Below are positions 10,956 to 20,275 of a stretch of DNA of 64,000 nucleotides, piece by piece (position 1 is the first letter of the stretch; every line of letters begins with the position of its first letter). The notes under the pieces are model-generated. The model was not told the origin of the DNA. It made no database searches and was given only the letters and a program-made list of their open reading frames with translations. The position numbers and the translations under genes are program-made. The DNA is taken from assembly GCF_949987535.1 (NCBI RefSeq), contig NC_080079.1, forward strand, positions 57,213,000-57,276,999, read 5' to 3'. This DNA comes from Balaenoptera acutorostrata. Lineage: Eukaryota > Chordata > Mammalia > Artiodactyla > Balaenopteridae.

Positions 10956-11285
10956 GCCAGAACCATGAGCCCAGCTGGAGGGACGTGGGCTAATGGCCGT
11001 GTGTGTGGGCAGAGCAGGGGAGCAGGGAGACTCTTGTCCACTCAAGGCATGTCTCCTTTGGGTGGGGTTATCTGGGCTTTTCATGAGGCATGAGGCCTGG
11101 CAGCTCCCAGTAGGCTGGAGGAGCCCTAACCAGAAGCAGCTGACCTCTGCCAGCCCAGTCGTCCACCAGATGTGGGCCAAGGAGTGGTGTGGAGGGGTGC
11201 GGTTTCTCCAAGGGAGTCATCAGTTCCTTACAGAAGATTGCTCCTGACTGAACTGGGGAATCTGGGAAACGGCAGTGGCCTGGAT
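10956..11285. other. Unique sequence, nothing recognised
   Basis: GC-rich DNA. Open frames on both strands overlap (10993-11247 plus, 11180-10932 minus) and carry no recognisable domain. Confidence 0.45.
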
Positions 11286-11289
11286 GCTC

Positions 11290-11480
11290 CAGACCTGGTT
11301 GGCGGTCTTAGCTCCATCTATACCTTCCTGTGTGACCTAGGGTAAAGCACTAACCTCTCTGGGCCACTGGCTTCTCTCTGCACCTGTACCTCTCAGGAGG
11401 TTGTTCTCAAAGACTAGGAGTGGATGCAAAGGCCTGTGTGAGTGACAAAGCCTCTGTGTATGTGACGGGCGACTGCCCAC
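11290..11480 (+). repeat. MIR SINE
   Basis: CTGTGTGACCTAGGGTAAAG, CACTAACCTCTCTGGGCC and a GGAGGTTGTTCTCAAAG-like tail are in MIR order. Confidence 0.8.
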
Positions 11481-11529
11481 TCACCAGAGGGAGGAGGGGC
11501 CTGAGGCTGGGGCAGTTTCGCAAGCACAG

Positions 11530-11770
11530 TTAAAGACTCACGTTCAGCCAGCATTTATGGAACACGTGCCTGGCTTTCTGGCGAATGTGTTTACAAGGGA
11601 TATTCTACTTACTCCTCACACAGGCTGGTAAGGGGGGTATGTCTAGCCCTGTTTTCCAGGTAAGCCTCGGAGGGGTTAAGAAATGTGCTCAGAGTCACAG
11701 AGGTACTGAGCCATGGAGCAAAGATGCTAAGGCACGTCGGCCTCCTTCACAGTCACTGAGCCACGTGTCT
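11530..11770 (-). repeat. MIR SINE
   Basis: A reverse MIR with CCCTGTTTTCCAGGTAAGCC, GGGTTAAGAAATGTGCTCAG and AGTCACAGAGGTACTGAGCC. Confidence 0.75.
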
Positions 11771-11789
11771 TTCCTCAAGATGTCTTCAG

Positions 11790-12250
11790 GCCAGTAATGG
11801 ATGCCGGGTGCTGCATGCAAACATGAAGAAGATACAGTCCTGCATTTGGGGGAGTGAGTCTCAGCAATAAATAATGCCAATGTACTATGGTGAGTGCTGA
11901 GCATTCAGGGTCCCAGAACAAGGGATGTGTACTTGAACTCAGAGGTTCTGGGAGGGATTGCTGGAAAACCTGTACGTGAGTTGGGCTAGGAAGGGTGCCT
12001 AAGAGTTGGCCAGGCGAGGAAGGATAGAAAGACATTCCAGACAGAGGTCCATGCATGAGCGACCACAAGGAGGCACAGAACAGCACACTGTGTTTGAAGA
12101 AACAAAAGATGACTGGTCCACCTACAGCTCGGAGCTCAAGGAGGGGCAGAAAACAGAGCTGGAGAAACGGGCAGAGCCTTGGGTATGGCCCAGGGGCTTA
12201 GGCTGTATCCTGTGGGTAATAGGGAACTATGGAAAGGTTAAAAGCCAGGA
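11790..12250 (+). repeat. Old L1M-type LINE 3' relic
   Basis: Same family as 4870-5365. It shows GACATTCCAGACAGAGGTCC, AGAGCCTTGGGTATGGCC and CTGTGGGTAATAGGGAACTA, the usual order in this relic. Confidence 0.55.
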
Positions 12251-12504
12251 CACCCAGAGTCAGGTTTGCACCCACACTCATGCACACACTCAGATTGAGA
12301 GAAGCCTCCAGTTGCAGCACTGAGGCTGGGGGTAGTGGTGGGCAGCCATGCGGGAATAGAGTCTGAGGCGCTTGTTCAGAGGCTAGTGAATAGTCTTGGC
12401 AAGAGCTGAGCTGGTCCAGAACTCAGCCTGCTGTGAATCTGCATCCCAGGTTCCCAGCACAGGGCCAGGTAGCCCTGAGAAATGGTCCAGAGTGGAAGGT
12501 GTGT

Positions 12505-12710
12505 TCCTGAGTCAGGCTGCCTCATCCCGTCTCCAGCAGCCACCAGCTGTGCAGCCGGGGCACTTATTTCATCTTTCTGTGCCTTGGATTCTTCTGCTCT
12601 CAAACAGAGATGACACTAGTACTGCCTGGGGTTGCGGTGAGGATTGGGGAGCAAGTGGGCAATGGAAAGGGTGGAGCGCAGTGCCTGGTGTCCTGCATGC
12701 GGTCTGCTCC
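12505..12710 (+). repeat. MIR SINE
   Basis: Near full-length: AGTCAGGCTGCCTCATCC, GCACTTATTTCATCTTTCTG, GAGATGACACTAGTACTGCC, GCGGTGAGGATTGGGG, then GAGCGCAGTGCCTGGTG. Confidence 0.85.
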
Positions 12711-12819
12711 TGAGAAAGGGGACCCTCTTCCCATCACTGTGAAGGCCCCAAACTCCCCCTTCCTCAGTGCTCCCTCCCCATCCAAGCCTCAAAGGAGGGT
12801 GCGGGCAGTTTAGTATTAA

Positions 12820-13020
12820 ATGGCCTGGATGAAATGCATTCTGCTGGCAATTGCCTTCATTGCCTGCTGTAAAAATACATCTATATTTAAATATGCTGGG
12901 ATAATTCTTAACTTTTATTAGTACTTAAATATTTGGCATGTTTATTTCTCCTGGAACAATTATGGAGGTTTCATTGTTTTACTCACAAAAAGGAGACTAA
13001 ATCTCTTTTGACAGTAAACC
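12820..13020. promoter_or_regulatory. Candidate conserved non-coding element
   Basis: An abrupt AT-rich, repeat-free block between GC-rich flanks. Words include GGCAATTGCCTTCATTGCCT (palindrome GGCAATTGCC), ATTTAAATATGCTGGG, TTAGTACTTAAATATTTGGC and CTCCTGGAACAATTATGG. The composition and sharp edges fit an ancient enhancer. Conservation is untested. Confidence 0.4.
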
Positions 13021-13555
13021 CCCTGACAGGTGAATATGGCGCTATCTCCAGTGTGGGTCCCATTATTGTCTAGCCAGCTCACAGGACGCAGAGGCAGGAC
13101 GGGGAGGAGGGGACCAACCTCAGAGAGGCCCGGGACATCTCCCGTTGTGCCCTCCCCGTCTGCAATGCGGCTGCCCAGGTTGACCGCATGTTCTCGGGCG
13201 CCCCACTGAGTTCAGCCAGTGGGCAGCTCCGTCCAGCAGGAGACCCCGGGGAGGGAAGAAAAAGAAGTCGGGGTATTAGACCTCTGGCTTCCTCCCTTTG
13301 GGGGCACAGGGGCTCCTGCCCCAGCCCTCGCTGCTTCCCTGTTCTCGTAACTGCTCCCTCCTCCTGTGCCTTCAGACCTGGGGTGCTTAGGGTACCACAG
13401 TCCTACTAGCTGCTGCATGCTTCACTGTGTCCATGCTTTTCCTCCACTCTGGCCACACTTTTGTCAACAGTCCCTTATCAACTCCTCCTCAGTTCACCAT
13501 TGGAGTCAGCCAAAGGTCTCCTGTGGGGACCCTGGTGGACATGAAGCCCTCGGTA
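13021..13555. other. Unique GC-rich sequence
   Basis: No recognised repeat or exon. CpG density is somewhat raised at 13080-13270 but does not look like a full CpG island. Confidence 0.4.
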
Positions 13556-13559
13556 GACC

Positions 13560-13755
13560 TTTGCCACTGAGGAAGCACTTTTCATCCAGCATTTTAGTTA
13601 ATGCCCCTAGCAACCCTATAAGCGGAGAGGTCAGGGCTGCTCTCCCCAGTTTTCTCATGAAGATACCAAGGCCCAGAGAGGTTGCCCACCCTTCTCAAAG
13701 TCACACAGCTTGTAAGCAAAGGAAGCAGGACTGATGACCAAGGCCACTGAGCATA
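13560..13755 (-). repeat. MIR SINE
   Basis: A reverse MIR: CCTAGCAACCCTATAAGCGG, CCAAGGCCCAGAGAGGTTGC, AAGTCACACAGCTTGTAAGC. Confidence 0.9.
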
Positions 13756-13939
13756 GGCTCCAGATTCTTCCCACCCCTTCACAGCTGCCAGTGCTGGAAG
13801 AGCAATGGAGAAGCACAGAGGCCGACTCTTCTTCCACCTTGGAGAAGAGCCTGCTCTCACCTGCTATCCAAACTGCCTGCCAGTTCCCTTCTTTGAACAG
13901 GTAGGTGTGCAGGAGGAGGGAAGCACAGCTCAGTGACAT

Positions 13940-14095
13940 GGGGGAGACTGAGAACTGACCCAGTCTCTCTTTTAGCCGTTTGACCTTGAGTAAGTTACTC
14001 TCTGGGCTTCCATTTCTCATTTGCATCAGGGAGATAATACTTGCTGGGCAAGACGCAGAGCTAAAATGACCACTTCTGCCATAAAGTACTAAAAA
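13940..14095 (+). repeat. MIR SINE
   Basis: GTTTGACCTTGAGTAAGTTA, CTCTCTGGGCTTCCATTTCT, CAGGGAGATAATACTTGCTG are in MIR order. Confidence 0.85.
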
Positions 14096-14097
14096 TG

Positions 14098-14290
14098 AAG
14101 GGTTACTGAGCATGCACCGTGTGACTTTTCTAAGCACTTTATGTGTAATGCCCAGCTGAGGCAGCTACTGCTATTGTTATCCCCATTTCACAGGTGTGGA
14201 AACCCAGGCACAGAAGAGTTAAGTGGACGCTTTCTGCCCCCCACCCCCATCCCAGAGCTGACATTTGAATACAGGCTATCGGACCCCAGG
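14098..14290 (-). repeat. MIR SINE
   Basis: Adjoins the previous MIR in the opposite orientation: TTACTGAGCATGCACCGTG, TATCCCCATTTCACAGGTGT, GCACAGAAGAGTTAAGTGG, TGACATTTGAATACAGGC. Confidence 0.85.
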
Positions 14291-14354
14291 GCCCACTCTC
14301 AATCCTCGCCCAGGAGGAGCTGGAGGGGGCCTTGGGCTGCATCCAGCCCAAGTG

Positions 14355-14465
14355 ACTTGACAGCTGGGGAAGTAAGGTTGGGCAGTGCAAGCACCCTGAC
14401 CGGCATCACACAGTGATGGGGAGCCGGGCCTCCTGGCCCCAAATCCATGGTTTGTCCCTGTGGAC
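14355..14465 (-). repeat. MIR SINE fragment
   Basis: A degraded reverse MIR with ATCACACAGTGATGGGGAGC and GGCCCCAAATCCATGG. Confidence 0.5.
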
Positions 14466-14800
14466 TTAACAAAATACAACTGACTAAAGATCAGCATTTG
14501 CAATCCCTTTCTCCAAGTGGTCGGTCTCTTCTTCACTCCTCTTCCATGTGAACAGAGGGACCACTGATCCCTCTGGCACCGGAGGAGGCCCTGGGCCCTC
14601 CTGCACACCGGCACTGATGCAGGTGTCTGCCCTCTGAGGGCAGCACTGGGGCCCAGCAGGAGTGTTTTTCTCATGAATAGCTGGGCTGCACTGCCTGGAG
14701 GTCGGGTCCCCCACCTACCCCCATGCAAATACTGACCCCAGGCCTGTTGAGAGTGGGAAGGCCTGACCTAGCCTAGGAAAGGGAGGGAGCTGGGCTTTGA
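14466..14800. other. Unique sequence, nothing recognised
   Basis: A 150-codon frame on the minus strand (14728-14276) spans this stretch but extends into MIR sequence and has no recognisable domain. Confidence 0.45.
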
Positions 14801-14804
14801 AGCT

Positions 14805-15150
14805 GAATGGTGTGCTGGTTAAGTGTGTGTGCCACAAACACTCCAGGCTTCAATGCCCAGCTCTGCTGAGGTCTGGCTGTGTGGCTCTGGGTAATTTACT
14901 TCTCCCTTCTGAGCCTCACTTTCCTCATCTGCAAAATGGGCATCCATAACAGCACACGACTTATAGGCAGGTGTGGTATTATAATATCTAACAAGGGGTA
15001 CACAGGGGCACTGACCAATCAGAACTGGGCCAGTCACAAACACAGGTGCCCTTACCCCAGAGTCACCTAAATCGATTGTCAAGAGTCAAGAGAGAAACGC
15101 TCGAAACACGTCCCACAGCAGATGCTCCATAAATAGAAGCCATTGTTTTA
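14805..15150 (+). repeat. MIR SINE with a degraded centre
   Basis: The 5' part is good (TGGTGTGCTGGTTAAGTGTG, CTGTGTGGCTCTGGGTAATT, CTTTCCTCATCTGCAAAATG). The 3' tail reappears at about 15110-15150 (GATGCTCCATAAATAGAAGC). Roughly 100 bp between them is diverged or inserted. Confidence 0.8.
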
Positions 15151-15244
15151 TTTGTAAATTTCAAGAGCTCTGGTCTCCTCCAGGTTGTGATATTTTTGAC
15201 TTCAATCCTTTAGGGCACAGGGTGGAAATTTCATTACTGCAACT

Positions 15245-15420
15245 CTAGGTGCGGGGAAAATGCCAAGCACTAGTGGGGAGATTTCATCCAATCCTTCAAA
15301 CACTGACGGAGCAGGACCTCTGCACGGCACTGGGAGGGAGCAGGGGAGAACACAGTAGCCTCTGTTCACAGGGGGACCCAGAGCAGGGGGAGAGCTACAC
15401 AAACAAGCCAGGACAGAAAG
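15245..15420 (+). repeat. Old LINE 3' fragment
   Basis: AATGCCAAGCACTAGTGGGG and GAACACAGTAGCCTCTGTTC resemble the part of old LINE 3' ends that reads as a size-sorted, stock phrase (caggcactgt, acagcagtg). A MIR at 15475 interrupts what appears to be one relic continuing to about 15850. Confidence 0.4.
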
Positions 15421-15474
15421 TCAGGAAGAAAGCAAGCCTGGGTGCAGAGACAGGAGGCGAAGCAGGACAGTGGG

Positions 15475-15690
15475 ACAAAACACAATCTCTGAGTGCAGAC
15501 CCTTTCATCTCGCAGCTATGTGATCCTGGGCAAGTCAGTTAACCTACCCACTCCACCTGCACCCACGCAGTTCCTGATCTGTTAAGCGGGGATGTTAATA
15601 TTTATCCCAAAGCCTTGCTGTGGGGACTGACCGAGGTCCTGCCTGTTGAAGCAGCTGCACAGGGCTCAGCACCATATTCTCCCCCCTTCC
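15475..15690 (+). repeat. MIR SINE
   Basis: GCTATGTGATCCTGGGCAAG, GTCAGTTAACCTACCCAC, GGGATGTTAATATTTATCCC, then CACAGGGCTCAGCACCATAT. Confidence 0.85.
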
Positions 15691-15699
15691 TGACACACA

Positions 15700-15850
15700 G
15701 CTGGGCTTACGGAGGAAGGAAACCTCACTCCAGTTCGAGTAGTCTGGAAAGGCTTCATAGAGGAGGTGGTAGGGAGCTTTCTTGAAGGGTGAGAGGAGCT
15801 CTGAGGGGTGGAGAAGGGCGAGGGAACAGAGGTGGAGGGACGGAGGGCAT
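15700..15850 (+). repeat. Old LINE 3' fragment
   Basis: AAAGGCTTCATAGAGGAGGT and TTGAAGGGTGAGAGGAG fit the same old LINE-like relic seen elsewhere in the window. It continues the piece at 15245-15420 across the inserted MIR. Confidence 0.45.
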
Positions 15851-15875
15851 ATGGGGCCCGAGGGAAAGAGGAGGA

Positions 15876-15895
15876 GGGAGGGAGGGCGTATGGGG
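15876..15895 (+). other. G-quadruplex motif
   Basis: Four G-runs of at least three with loops of 1, 1 and 5 bases (GGGAGGGAGGG then CGTAT then GGGG). It lies in a purine-rich stretch at 15780-15905. Confidence 0.7.
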
Positions 15896-16030
15896 ACCCC
15901 AGGCAGCAGGGAAGGGCAATGCGACAGCCAGTGCTCCAGGGGTTTTGCTGATCACCCTTGGAAATCCATCGTCATTTGCAGTGGGAGTAATGGCTTCTAT
16001 CTAAAGAAGTCAGATTCTCATAATCTGACT

Positions 16031-16880
16031 CAAGAAGCAAACCCCAATGAAAGCTACCATGAGGCTTCTGCCCAGGAAGCACCAAGGTTAGGAGCTCTGA
16101 GTGGGGCTGGGATAGAGGGCTGGGAGGGCGGGGTGGGGGGAGAGGGAAGGCCCCTGGCGGGCTGACCACAGGATGGTATGTGGACTAGACAGCCATCCTC
16201 TCCCGGGCACAGCACTTGGGCACGGGAGTCTGGCTCCTGCTCAGGCTGGCCTTCTGGGCAAAGGCCCCTTTCCCCCAGCCTAGAAGTTACTAGGAGGAGA
16301 AAAGTGGGGTGGCGATGAGGGAAGAAGGAGACCAGGCTCAGGGAGGGAGGTGAAACCTCCTTGTTCTTACTCAGATGGAGCGGTGGGTGCCCCCGAGCTC
16401 TTCAGACCAGGTACAGGGTGTCTGGCCCCAGGCCCAGCTGGGTGGGATTGAGCCAGGTCATAGCTATCTAGGCCTTAGTTCCTATTCTTGAAAATTTGGC
16501 TGTGACCCGCTCCCGGCTTTCTGTCAGGCCTACCTGACACTGCCAAGGGAGACCCCAACTCCCATTATCCAGCCGTTTTAGACAGAGCTGGGGAAAGAAA
16601 AGGAAGGAGTCTGAATACTTCTCGTCTCCACGTAGGAGAGCCGTTTCAGCCTTCACCTGACTGGTGGGTCCTCTGTCAGAAGGAGGCTGGGTTTAAAGCT
16701 AGAGAAAAAGTGGATTCTGAAGGCCCCATGAGCAGTGCTCCCCCCACGCCCAGCTCCCACGCACTTGCTTCTCAGCTTAGCCATTAGGAGAGCGGCCCCA
16801 GCACCCAGCAGCTGCTCTCGGAGTGTGTGCTTGTGATAACCAAATTCTAGGGTGGGATCCAGGAAGGGACCACGCTATGG
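16031..16880. other. Unique GC-rich sequence with one strong G4 motif
   Basis: No recognised repeat or exon. The main feature is the G4 motif listed separately at 16122-16140. Confidence 0.45.
16122..16140 (+). other. Strong G-quadruplex motif
   Basis: GGGAGGGCGGGGTGGGGGG has four G-runs joined by single-base loops, the most stable class of predicted parallel G-quadruplex. I see no promoter around it, so its role is unknown. Confidence 0.8.
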
Positions 16881-16884
16881 TCCT

Positions 16885-16990
16885 CTTCCAGGCCATCCAT
16901 TTCACAGATGGCAAGACTGAGGCATCCAGAGCAGCGAAGGCACAGCCAGGTGGAGCAGAGCCCAGATGAGAGCTAGGAACGAGGACCTGT
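16885..16990 (-). repeat. MIR SINE fragment
   Basis: A reverse MIR: CCATTTCACAGATGGCAAGA, CTGAGGCATCCAGAGCAG and AGGCACAGCCAGGTGGAGCA. Confidence 0.8.
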
Positions 16991-16999
16991 CCCTCCCCC

Positions 17000-17535
17000 A
17001 TCTCTCTGCTCTGGACGGGTTTGTTAGTGGGCTCCCAGAGCTCAGAGATGGACTTCAAGGAATCCATCCTCCTCCCTTCCATCAGATGCAAAATGTCAGA
17101 TGTCTGTGCATTTTTCTGGAGAGAGGACCCGCAGCTTTTGCTGGGTTTTCTGATGGTTTGTATCTTCATACCCCAAAAGTAACAGCAGGCGCACACTGCT
17201 GTGTTCAGCTCGTTTCCATCCCTCCGCCCGGGGGCAGGGAGCCCCTCCCCGTCGGGAGGCTGGTCCTATCTTTAGTCTGGAAGTCTGCTGTCTTCACAGT
17301 GACGGCAGGTCCCCCTCCGTGTCTCTGACATGTTTTCGCGGGCCCCAAGCAGGGGTGCTAACTCATGCTTACTCACACATCTTCCTCGAAGCTCATCCCA
17401 CACAACCGCACCGCTCCCTGGGAACCCTGGGAACTCGGGGTGGAGCTGCCACAGGAGGACACCAGGATGCCGTTGCCACATCCGCCTCCCTCCTCATCTT
17501 TGCCTGAAATGCTGGGAAAGCTTTGGGATCATCTG
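17000..17535. other. Unique sequence, nothing recognised
   Basis: Overlapping open frames of 62 to 139 codons on both strands. None shows a recognisable domain, and they overlap the flanking MIRs. Confidence 0.45.
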
Positions 17536-17539
17536 GGGT

Positions 17540-17610
17540 AGCCTTTTCCTTTCATAGAGGGGAAGATAAGGCCCAGAAAAGGGAAGGACCATTCTCACAT
17601 TCACACCTGT
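17540..17610 (-). repeat. MIR SINE fragment
   Basis: A short degraded piece: GAGGGGAAGATAAGGCCCAG, followed by CATTCTCACATTCACACCTG. Confidence 0.45.
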
Positions 17611-17889
17611 TCTAAAGTTAGAATAAGATTAATAAAATAATGCAGGCCACTAGATTCAGCAGAGGTCCCTCCTCCACCTGGAGGCCCCACGTGGTTTAAC
17701 TGTGAAGATGAATATTTCAAGGGAAGAGCCAGTATGTGGCAATGAGCAGCTGGCCTGAGCATCTCCCGTAGGCCTCAGGCTATGGACTCCTATCATCATG
17801 GATGCAGCTGACCTGGAGGACCATGAGAACCACGCACAGATAGGCTCAGTAAACCAGGACTTTATAAAGAACACTACGGACCCAATTCA

Positions 17890-18030
17890 CTCGCTGACTT
17901 ATTCATTCATTCAACCAATTTGTATTAAGTTGTTATAATAAGTTGTACGCCAGGGGCTAGTGAAACAGTGATGACCAAGAGAGACCCTGATGTCTTGAGA
18001 CTCGTACCCTCGTAGAATAACAGCATGACT
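17890..18030 (+). repeat. Old LINE 3' fragment
   Basis: TTATTCATTCATTCAACCAA, then GCCAGGGGCTAGTGAAACAG and GTGATGACCAAGAGAGACCC. This is the common old LINE 3'-end phrase order. Confidence 0.55.
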
Positions 18031-19365
18031 GAGCTTCCACTATAGGAGGAGAGCTATGTGTGGTTCCTTATAGAGTTTACAGCTGCATAACTATATTCAG
18101 CAACCTCAAGATGACGTACAGTGAGACCTGCTATTAACTTCCAATTTCTTCTCCTCTCTCAGTTGTTGGTGAAACCCTTAACCCTAAGTAGCTGATGAAA
18201 CCCTTCCTCCCTCCTGTCCTTCCCTCCTTCCTTCAGGGCTTAATATGCACCATATGCTAGAGAAGATGCTGGGAATGCAAAAGTGGTTCTAGGAAGGAAG
18301 CAGACTAGAAATCAGATCGTTATAAGGTGACATGACAGTGCTTTGGTGATGAGCAAGCCCGGGGTGTTATGGGAGTTCAGAAGAGGGGCCCCCAACTCAC
18401 ACTGGAGCAACCTGGCCAGCTTCTGCAGGAAGTGATGATGGAGCTCCTTCTGTCACCTTGCTGAGCAGCTGCCGTGTTCTAGACACTGGGCTGGGGGCTG
18501 GGTGCAGAGTGGTGAGGACAGGCCAGACCCCTCCCGCATACACCTCTCCTCCTAGGGGGCTGGCCTTGATCACCTGGTCCCAGGTGGATATTTCTGCTTG
18601 CATTTTGTAGCTCCTGGTCCCTCCTCTCTGCACCCCTTGTGTCTCTGGCCCATCTGGTCTGGGATGGACTGTCTCATCTGCCTTCAAAAGGCCTCCTTAC
18701 CCATGGAGGAGGATGCCCATTTTCTGCCCTTAGAACCACTTAGAATTCTGGTCTTCACCTACTGTATTTCTGGTGTTCTAGAATACAGGGTTCTAGATAC
18801 CTCCTAGAGCACAGAGCTGAGGAGGACTGTCTACCTGCCTCTGCACATGCCCTGCAGAGGGTTAGTCCCCACTGACCCACTGCACAAGGAATCCTACAGA
18901 GCCCACCGTGTCCCACTCAGAGCCACCTCTGTTGCTGCCCTGTTGCAAGGGCAGGTGGAGAGCAGGTGTGAGCAAGAAGAGTAACTTCTAGGTCAAATCC
19001 AAAGGAAGCGTTTCCTCCACAGTACAGAGATATGTCTCCTACAGTCCTCCCTATGTCACCTCTTGTTAAAGTGCCCTGAGCTGGTGGTGCTGGGGTCTTA
19101 AATCACGTGGGCTCTACATGCCATCCGTGCAATTCAGAAGTGAAATCAATTGAAACTGTTAAATACAGTTCAGGGGTGGAGTGGTTTAAATAATATAAGC
19201 AATATGGCCACTGTACTTAGCAAAATGTATTTGATATTTTTAAATTCAGATTTTTTATTCCAAACCAAATTTCAGTGAAAAAAAATGATCAATTTCCCAC
19301 TTAGTCTCCACATTGTTCAATTGAACAACAGAATCAAAATGAAAATTTGGGTTTTATACCCACAG
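18031..19365. other. Unique sequence with minor repeat traces
   Basis: A short LINE-like trace may lie at 18235-18300 (TAATATGCACCATATGCTAG). AT-rich DNA at 19135-19310 is repeat-free. No exon is supported. Confidence 0.4.
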
Positions 19366-19369
19366 AGGC

Positions 19370-19520
19370 AGTGTCTGGTGGTCGAGGTACAAATACTATT
19401 CACTGTGAATTTGCTGTGTGACCCTGAGCAAGTCACTTCACCTCTCTGCTCTAGTCTCCTCATCTATAAACTCAAGATATTACCTGACTCATGAGAATGG
19501 CAAATGAAATAAGAAAAGTG
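19370..19520 (+). repeat. MIR SINE
   Basis: TTTGCTGTGTGACCCTGAGC, AAGTCACTTCACCTCTCTGC and CTCATCTATAAACTCAAGAT are in order. The 3' tail is short. Confidence 0.9.
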
Positions 19521-19895
19521 AGGGTGGTTTTCACATGGTTATCACTTGATCACTTGTTTGGTTGTTTTTTTTATTTGAAGCCCTCTTTGAATCACTCAGT
19601 ACTGAAGGCTGGGATTAAAAAAAGCAGAATTTGCACACATGAGAGGGGTCACTTCTCACTGCCTTAATCTCATAGGAACGCCCAGTTTCCAAGAACTGAG
19701 AAATGGTCTCCCCTAGAGGAGGCCCACTGGGAGGCAGAGGAAGTGTCCACACTTCAGGCTTAAGATTTCTACACTTCAGTAGAAACGTAATTTTCGAGGG
19801 CCCAGAGTTTGTTCCTAGGTTTGGGATGAAAGGGACGATAGGCAGGTTTACCTTCAAAAGGCAACGCTGGCTTCTGTGGCTTCCTCATTCCATCT
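19521..19895. other. Unique sequence, nothing recognised
   Basis: No repeat family, motif cluster or exon recognised. Confidence 0.4.
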
Positions 19896-20180
19896 GGAGC
19901 CATTGCTTTGAATTATACATGAGGCGCTTGCAAGAGCTGTGATGATTTTTCAAATATTTCTCTAATTGATGAGAAGGGCTTTGATAAATTGCTGTAGAAC
20001 CAGGAGCATCTGATCACAAGGAATTCTGTCTTGTTCCTCCTTGACAGATGTTTATTTGACTTAAAGGGAGTGCAGGGTCCAAAGGAAATACTTTTCTCTC
20101 CTGGAACTTTTATTCTATTGAGGGAAAATAATTCTATGAAATTATATGGTTTTGTTTCTAAATCCCAACAAGGGGAGATC
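19896..20180. promoter_or_regulatory. Possible conserved non-coding block
   Basis: Repeat-free, AT-rich DNA with words such as AATTATACATGAGGCGCTTG, CTAATTGATGAGAAGGGC (homeodomain core) and AGATGTTTATTTGACTTAAA (forkhead-like). It lies next to the telomeric repeat and L1. Regulatory role is inference. Confidence 0.25.
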
Positions 20181-20249
20181 TCCAGGGTCTGAAGTCTTGT
20201 GCCTGCCATGTTCAGATGAAGGGCTTGAGGGCAGGGAGCGGAAGGGCGG

Positions 20250-20272
20250 TTAGGGTTAGGGTTAGGGTTAGG
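20250..20272 (+). repeat. Short interstitial telomeric repeat
   Basis: Three full TTAGGG units plus TTAGG, 23 bp with no mismatch. The left flank is unique DNA (GAAGGGCGG). The right flank becomes L1 sequence within a few bases. This matches short interstitial telomeric sequences reported to be added during repair of double-strand breaks. Confidence 0.95.
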
Positions 20273-20275
20273 TGC

